Below are positions 57,999-64,000 of a stretch of DNA of 64,000 nucleotides, piece after piece. Made by a program: the position numbers and the translations under genes. This DNA comes from Cryoendolithus antarcticus (taxonomy: Eukaryota > Ascomycota > Dothideomycetes > Cladosporiales > Cladosporiaceae), in the NCBI GenBank assembly GCA_002077065.1, contig NAJO01000009.1, positions 310,001-374,000 of the forward strand, in the 5' to 3' direction. The notes under the pieces are model-generated. The model saw only the letters and a list, made by a program, of their open reading frames with translations. It made no database searches and was not told where the DNA came from. Numbering within the stretch: position 1 is the first letter of the stretch; every line of letters starts with the position of its first letter.

Positions 57999-60900
57999 TC
58001 ACAAGTAGAACATCACACCGTCCAGACTCGGATGCCACGGATTCCTTCTCGGCATCCCATACTTCTGCAAATTGTCGTTGCGCGGACGCCAGAAAGTGCT
58101 GCTGTCAACGAAGTTGCGCACAACAACCTTGTACTGCTCGAAGTCCTCGCCAACATTTTGGTCCCGAAACTTGAGCTCATTTCTGCCCATCAGCCAATCA
58201 CGTAGCCAAGCTCTGCCACGATCGCACAGCCGATCAGCGTAGTAGGCTGGCGAGCAGTATGACACACCCCTTGTCGCACGAGCGTAGACGTAGCAAAGTG
58301 CGTGGGTGATCCCTTGCAGCTCATCGGAGTCCAAACCCATGTGGTTCATGAGGACGAAGTAGTGCGCTGGACGGTCGGTGCCTTGGAGCGGCTTGTGAGA
58401 CTGGAGGTAGAAGTCAAGGCTGTACGGATGGGTGATGTCGGTGTCAACCACGAAGCCAGGGAGAATGTTGCTGTTTTGGCGATCCAGCTTCTGGACGTCC
58501 GTCCCGAAGAAAGTCCGACCCACATTGGTGAAAGGACTGCCGGCTTCCATCCTGCGTCGCTCTTCCAGACTGGTTGCAGCCTGGCGAGCTTCGTCCTGAG
58601 TCAGTGAGCTCTTGAAGGTGTCGGAGTCCTTATCGGCGAAGAAGCGAACATGATGCCTCTTCCCAACCACCACGAAGGTCAACTTGAACTCCGGCTTCGG
58701 CTGCTGAAGTTGAGTATATTGACCCTGCCTGAGCGAGGTAGGCGTGCGCAGCATCGAATCCCTGCTGGACTTGAGGTATCTCAAACTCACGGACTTGGCG
58801 ATACTGCGACTCACTTACGCCATCGCGGTAGAACAGCACCGAGGTAGGCATTTTGCCGCTGCGAGCCACCGCCCAGTCAATGAATCGCTCTTTGATCATG
58901 TCTGCAAGGTCGGCGATGATCTGGAGAGAGTCAGTACCGTTCAAGACAAACTGCGATAGGAAAGCTCTGCACATACCTCTTGTCCCTTGGACTGCAGCCG
59001 CATGGAGCCCGGATACTTAGTGAATGCAGCGTCGGTACTGCCAACCACACCTGCGATCGATGGACAGCCCGCAGCGGCACTGGCTGTCGAGTGCGCCACG
59101 TCTGCGCCCAAGATGATCGTGCTGTCGTTGCCAGCACCTCTGGCGATGATGTTGGCAAGTCCTTGCGATTCGATATCGTGATTGACCCCGCTAGCCTTAA
59201 GATTGAACTTGAGTCCAACGTTGGCAATGTATTGACCTGAACTCGCGTTGTTGGCTCGAAGAGGGCGCACCTTGTTGGCTAACGCACACACAACATGCAA
59301 GCCAAGACGAATGTCAGCCACTCTCTTGATCTTGGCGTACAGCTCGAATGACTTCCGCGGAAGAATAGAGAGGACGGGCACCGTCAAGTCACGTAGCAAG
59401 CCAGGCTGAGAAAAGCACTGCAGCACATTGGACTCTAAGATACGCTCAGTATCAGTGGAATTACCTGCTGGCTGAGGCGTGTGGTGATCGAACACAGTGG
59501 TGGCGTTGCTTATGCCGAGAATGTTGAAGTAGTGGCGCAATGCGGTGTGCAGAGTCTGCTGATGAAGACGGTTCGGCTCACGGTCTATGTTCGTGAGTTC
59601 GAGTACCCCAATTTGACGATACGGCTGCGCCTGCTGCAGGCGCCTATTATCAAGGTTCCACATAGCTTCGGAAGATGCTGCAATATTGGTTCCGGCATTG
59701 TAGCGCAGGTTTGGTGCATTGAGCCAGCGAGCTGGGACAGTCATGAGAGAGCTGTTGGTCTCCAAGGAGAAGTTTCCGCCAGACCGAGCAGCTGCGGGCA
59801 TGCGAATGCCGAAAGCGTCGAAGCCCTCAGTCTCGATCAGATTGCGATTAAAGCGTGGTAGCTGGCAAGCGAAGCCAATCATAGCACGAGTCTGATCTGC
59901 TGTAAGCACACCACGGAAAGGCTGCCAAGGCCTGAATTGCAGCTGCGTCGGTAGGCAAAAGTCTGTCACCCCGTTATTCACGGTGGACTTGTCGCCGATG
60001 TTGATGAGGATGCGATCAAGATTATTACCACTGGTTGGGACTGCATCGACAGCTTGCCAGGTGTGTAGACGATTGACACTTGGATGAACCTCTGTGATCA
60101 GCGCCGGTCTGCGTTGCTGATTAGCCTTATTGACGAGAACCTCTTTGCCAATCAAGGAGCCGAACGTCTCACGTGGGCTACGACTGTCTGCTTGGCGATT
60201 CTGGGCGCGACATTCGCGCATCCAATTGAGCACAGTGAGATTATCGCGGATAAAGGCCGAACCACCGACGTGCAAGTTGTACAACAGCTCGGCTTGACCA
60301 GGTCTGAGGGAGACAGTGTAGCCCCGGAGAGCACGCATCGTCGGGCCCACGGGAACCAGAGGCTGGGTTGGCAGATGAACGTAGAAGCGGTTGGCTGTCG
60401 TTGAGGTGAAGTTCACACGATCGACTCTTGTCTTCGTGTGCTCGATGAGCAGTCCGTTCAAACCGCGCGCAAGGACATCGGATTGCTCGACTGCTGTAGA
60501 TGGCCTGCCAGGCTGGCCAACAATCGCGCTCATGCTTCGACTTGGGTCAAGCTGCATCTCGTAGTTCATGCGAACAGCCGTTGCAGTGACTCGCTGACCA
60601 TTCCGCCCATCGATGCCACTTACTGATCCAAAATTCTGCATGTTGGGTTGAGCTAGTGGTCCTAACGGTCCCAGGCTCCAGATCATGTCAAGATCAGTCA
60701 CGAAGGGTGCAGACTGCCACAATGCTTGGTGATTCGGATCGGACCTCAGTGCATCGAATAGGACCTTGCGCTCGACCTTGTTCTTGAACAGAATCTCCTG
60801 CTGGTTCTGGGGATTGATGCCGCGCACAAATGTCAATTGATAGACCCAGATGAAGTTCGGCATTCGACGAAGCTTGACGAAGTTGGTAGTCACTGTACTC

Positions 60901-61376
60901 GGAGCTTGATTAAGATGATGCGTAGCACCGAACTTGTGCCGCAGACCGTACTCCTGGGATGTCTTCGAAGCCTCGTGCTGGGAAGGCTGGAGACCGGTTG
61001 CTTGGCAGATTTGCAGCGCCTCTGATGCTGCCAGTAGGGTGTGTGGAGGAATGTGGTAGTCGACTCTCTGGCCGCCTGTAGCGATGCGGACTGGTCGCTC
61101 TTGCTGCGCTGCTGCTTGCGGTGGTCGACGGGCATTGCCGTCGCGCTGTGGGCCAGCGTAGACACGATTCTCGTTCCGACCCTGATTGGGGCATGCATTG
61201 GCCTTGTGGCCAGGCTGATTGCACTTGAAGCACTTGCCATCGGGCTTCTTACCACCTCCACCGCCGTTCCCACCGCCTCCACCATGACCACCTCTACCCC
61301 CGCCTCCACCTCCACCATAGTAGCCAGATGGCCCAGCACGAGCTGGGCCACCGTAGCCTCCCTGATGTCCGGACAT
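57999..61376 (-). CDS. Argonaute (QDE-2-like) with N-terminal CCHC zinc knuckle; apparent frameshift in PIWI
   Basis: Small-RNA-guided effector of RNA interference. Exon 1 (58977-61376) starts MSGHQGGYGGPARAGPSGYY. It has a Gly/Arg-rich stretch, a CCHC knuckle (C49, C52, H57, C62), the N domain, PAZ (~400-520), MID and the first part of PIWI. A 56-nt intron (58921-58976; donor GTATGT, acceptor CTCCAG) leads to exon 2. The second catalytic Asp is in YRDGVSESQY. The frame changes by one base near 58730-58745. Downstream, in the new frame, come LTFVVVGKRHHVRFFA, a VVDTDITHPYSLDFYLQSH block, PAYYADRLCDRGRAWL and the typical end PWHPSLDGVMFYL. The metal-site residues are GADVAHS, RDGVSE and a final Asp in AYYAD, the DEDD form seen in fungal Argonautes. 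Full length ~1,110 residues. Confidence 0.85.
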
Positions 61377-61801
61377 AACGATGTACGAGAGCCGCTGAAG
61401 TGCGAACGAGGTACAAGTGATCGGCCTTTTGACTCTGGAAAGATAGGCTTGGATATACTGATCTGTGCTGCGTTTGCTTTGCCGCCTTGTTGCTGCCGGA
61501 GCCTTGTCTGGCAATCGCTGCAGTCTTACTTCGATGAGTCAAGATTCCTTGCACTGCATTGTCTTCCTTTCTCTGACTGTGATGTGTGCTTGTTTGCGTC
61601 TTCTGGAGCAGCAGAGTCAAACAGAGGCATCTTCCGAGCTTTCCGGAATCCGTTAGCAGTGGCAAACTCTTGTGCATCTAACAGTGGGCAGACAAAGCAA
61701 AAAGCCTTGGGCGTTACAGCACAACGATGCCATGCCAAGGACGACACGACTTGAGCGCGATACGCCCAACAAATCCACCATCATGGACGAGACGAGAAGA
61801 C
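61377..61801. other. Intergenic region
   Basis: 425 bp upstream of Argonaute (-) and downstream of nop16 (-). Overlapping short ORFs on both strands, with no motif. It includes the Argonaute promoter and leader. Confidence 0.45.
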
Positions 61802-62539
61802 TCACACGGTCCCTCCAGCATCCCGCCACTTCTTGATTCGCTTCTTCAAGTCCCCTTCGCTTCTTTGCATGTAGTTGACTTTGATGTCTCGTGCCATCCT
61901 TCCCACATCATTGCCGTGCTTGCGCACAAGCGCTTCGATGAACAGCCTTTCGCCCTCTGGCTGCTTCCTGACGTACTTCTTCGTAGGCATACTAGCCCTC
62001 ATCTCCAAATCTCGCACAACCTCTGTCTCGCCCTCACCCCGTACATAGCTTCCCGGTTCGATGTTGCCATGCTGATTCTCGGGCCTTGCCCACACCGCCC
62101 TGCTCGCACCTTCAACCTCCTCGTCTGAGTCCAGATCATTCAATGCATCTCCCAGCGGATTCGCCCTCCCTTCCACCTCACCACCCACAACCCTCATCTC
62201 CCCCGTGACAGGATCTCTTTCGATCCTCGCTTCCTGCACGTCAAACCGTTCCGGTCGTTTCGCAGAGGAAATACTAAGTCCATCATCCTTCTTCCTCGTT
62301 CGAAGACTCTCGCCTTCCTGTAGCTGCTCGACATCCTCTGCCTTCCTTTCGATACCTCCAGTATGCTTGTTCAGTTTCGAGGCAAGACCGAGACGCTTGT
62401 AGTTTTGCGAGAGCGTGAGCGACTTGTCCCAATTCGCTGCCATTACTGGGTTCTTGTGCAGGACTTTCTTGGACTTTGGCTTGACGGCTTTGGGCGCCGC
62501 ATTACTGCGGTTCTTGCGCTTTTGTATCTCGCGACCCAT
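61802..62539 (-). CDS. nop16: Nucleolar protein 16 (60S ribosome biogenesis)
   Basis: Single exon, 245 residues from the ATG at 62539. The N-terminus MGREIQKRKNRSNAAPKAVK matches Nop16 proteins (a G-R-E-x-Q-K-R-K-x-R start). A central NPVMAANWDKSLTLSQNYKR (P-x-[VI]-x-x-x-W-D-x-x-x-T-x-x-Q-N-Y motif) and the C-terminal LVRKHGNDVGRMARDIKVNY are also family blocks. Nop16 takes part in assembly of 60S pre-ribosomes in the nucleolus. Longer upstream ORF sequence lacks a matching motif, so the shorter start is chosen. It is separated from the divergent zinc transporter by 194 bp. Confidence 0.92.
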   Translation of the reverse strand: MGREIQKRKNRSNAAPKAVKPKSKKVLHKNPVMAANWDKSLTLSQNYKRLGLASKLNKHTGGIERKAEDVEQLQEGESLRTRKKDDGLSISSAKRPERFDVQEARIERDPVTGEMRVVGGEVEGRANPLGDALNDLDSDEEVEGASRAVWARPENQHGNIEPGSYVRGEGETEVVRDLEMRASMPTKKYVRKQPEGERLFIEALVRKHGNDVGRMARDIKVNYMQRSEGDLKKRIKKWRDAGGTV

Positions 62540-62733
62540 GACTGCGGTAGGTTGGTGGTTATGTGTGGAGTCCCAGGTCCTGTGCTCCAATGTCGAAAGA
62601 AAAGTCCAGCATGTGAAAGTCGAGATCTTGGCAGGTACCGCACGGAGAATCGATTGACCGAAGGGGCCAACCAGACGACACCTCTTCAATATAAGCGTGA
62701 AGGACTGGCACTATCCGATCCCACACCGCGACA

Positions 62734-64000
62734 ATGGCGACAATGAGAGTACGAGTGGCATACATTGCCCTTATAGCGACCTTGCTTCTCACCACATTTG
62801 CTCTCACCACCGAGAAGTCGACAGCATCGATCGATGTTGGTTCACTAAGCACCAGCGAGCTGGAGCAGCACTTGCAGGTATGGACTCTGAATGACAGTCG
62901 TCGATCGCACATACTGACAGGCCGCGACAGAAATGCCCAACAGTCACCTCTCTCGAGGCTCACAAAGCTCTCAGCCACTCGACTGAGCTGTCTCTGCTAC
63001 AAAGGGCATTTAGCGCTCTCTTCCCCTTCTCCTCGCCCATGTGGAACAGCTTTGCCGCCACAGCATACATCTCGGGCCCACCCAACTTCCTTCTCGCCTT
63101 AGTCCCTACCAATGTTGATCCCAGCAGTCTTAACGTCATGGTAGCCTTTGCTGTGGGAGGACTGCTGGGTGACACGCTATTCCACCTGCTTCCCGAGATC
63201 TTCCTGGGCGAAGTGCCACAGGGAGAGGTCAGAGTCAGACTCGTAGAGCCAAACAAGAATCTGTTACTTGGTGTGGCGATCATGGTGGGCTTCGTGACCT
63301 TCGTAGCAATGGACAAGGGGCTACGCATTGCCACAGGCGGAGCCGGGCATTCTCATGACCACAGTCACGAGGCTAAGGAGATCACCAATGGGCATCTCGG
63401 AGATGCTACGATCAAGGCATCCGCTCTTGATGATGCTTCGAACGGCTCACTACGAAAACGGAAGGAAGTGTCAACTCCAGGGAAGCCAGGCTCGACGTCT
63501 GTGGGAGCTGATCCTCCGAAGAAAGAGATCAAGCTGTCAGCATACCTCAACATCATCGCAGACTTTACGCACAACATCACAGACGGTCTGGCCCTGAGCT
63601 CAAGCTTCTACGCTTCCCCTACTATTGGAGCTACGACGACATTAGCAGTCTTCTGCCACGAGATCCCTCACGAGGTCGGCGACTTCGCCCTCCTCATCCA
63701 GGGAGGCATGAGCAAAAAGATGGCTATGGCTTTGCAATTTGTCACAGCTCTGGGTGCCGTACTCGGCACTTGTATTGGCGTAGCCGTGCAGGAGCTCGGC
63801 GGAAGCGCTGCAACGGCTGTTGCCGGTGCTGGCAACCAGGGCATTTGGGGAACGTCGCTGTCCTGGGGCGATATGCTGCTACCTTTCACAGCCGGCACAT
63901 TCTTGTATGTGGGCACGGTCGGAGTGATACCTGAAATGCTTGAGACTGGACCACACAAAATGAAGGAGTTGAGAAGCATGGCAATGCAATTTGCTGCTAT
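62734..64000 (+). CDS. ZIP zinc transporter, KE4/YKE4 (SLC39A7)-like, 3' truncated by window
   Basis: Exon 1 (62734-62877) encodes a signal peptide-like start (MATMRVRVAYIALIATLLLT). A 53-nt intron (donor GTATGG, branch CTGAC) uses the second CAG (62928-62930), joining LEQHLQ to KCPTVTSLEAHKAL. Exon 2 runs to the end of the window without a stop. ZIP features: ISGPPNFLLAL, GGLLGDTLFHLLPE, a His-rich loop (HSHDHSHE), HNITDGLAL and the metal-binding CHEIPHEVGDFALL. YKE4-type ZIPs move zinc across the ER/secretory membranes. About 405 residues are present; the last helix or so is missing. Earlier acceptor use would break the frame. Confidence 0.9.

Noticed and set aside
58240..58270. Loss of catalytic activity in Argonaute because the final His is Asp (AYYAD)
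   Set aside because: Asp at this position is known in active fungal Argonautes (for example the budding-yeast DEDD tetrad), so it does not imply inactivation.
62540..62689. N-terminal extension of Nop16
   Set aside because: Begins upstream of the conserved MGREIQKRK start and does not resemble the family.

Overview
The window is nuclear DNA of a filamentous ascomycete. The genes carry many short GT-AG introns (about 45-60 nt) with CTRAC-type branch points. The gene set is typical of Pezizomycotina: a pentafunctional AROM protein, an allantoate-type MFS permease, a Pth11/rhodopsin-like membrane protein, a QDE-2-type Argonaute and Kex2-processed secreted proteins. The lack of strand clustering and the style of the secreted Ser/Thr-rich proteins suggest a dothideomycete (inference only). 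No rRNA, CRISPR array or clear transposon was seen, and no tRNA was recognised by eye.

Layout. 1-6.7 kb: two related F-box-like genes, a PRXL2-like thioredoxin-fold gene broken by an in-frame stop, a dienelactone hydrolase, a GFA-type zinc protein broken by a frameshift, and a third F-box-like gene. 7-12 kb: a secreted DPBB-like protein, the mitochondrial cytochrome b5 reductase Mcr1 and a Ser/Thr-rich secreted protein with a Cys-rich C-terminus. 13.5-21 kb: three poorly characterised proteins, two with coiled coils and one very long disordered protein with an in-frame TAG and a 19-bp tandem repeat upstream. 21-34 kb: mainly housekeeping genes (GT8 glycosyltransferase, mitochondrial carrier, EAF elongation factor, amidohydrolase, SWIB-domain chromatin remodelling subunit, 40S protein uS2/Rps0, mitochondrial uS15). 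34.4-39.2 kb: AROM, with all five central shikimate enzymes in one intronless ORF. 39.4-48.4 kb: an accessory-looking block of secreted proteins: a small Cys protein, two tandem Cys-rich proteins, and an SGNH esterase followed by a second secreted protein that share an apparently undescribed ~95-residue module present in three copies. An SsuD-like flavin monooxygenase also lies here. 48.7-57.6 kb: an allantoate-type permease, an Smr protein with a C-terminal CaaX box, a rhodopsin-like 7-TM protein and an APC-type amino-acid permease. 58-64 kb: an Argonaute with an unusual N-terminal CCHC zinc knuckle and an apparent frameshift in PIWI, the ribosome biogenesis factor Nop16, and the start of a KE4/YKE4-type ZIP zinc transporter that runs off the window.

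Five genes do not read through cleanly (PRXL2, GFA, the long disordered protein, the MFS permease, Argonaute). Some may be assembly indels, since two are repaired by one base in a homopolymer. Others may be true pseudogenes or unusual introns. Exon coordinates were derived by hand from splice consensus and reading-frame continuity and were not checked against RNA. Family assignments come from recognised motifs, not database searches.
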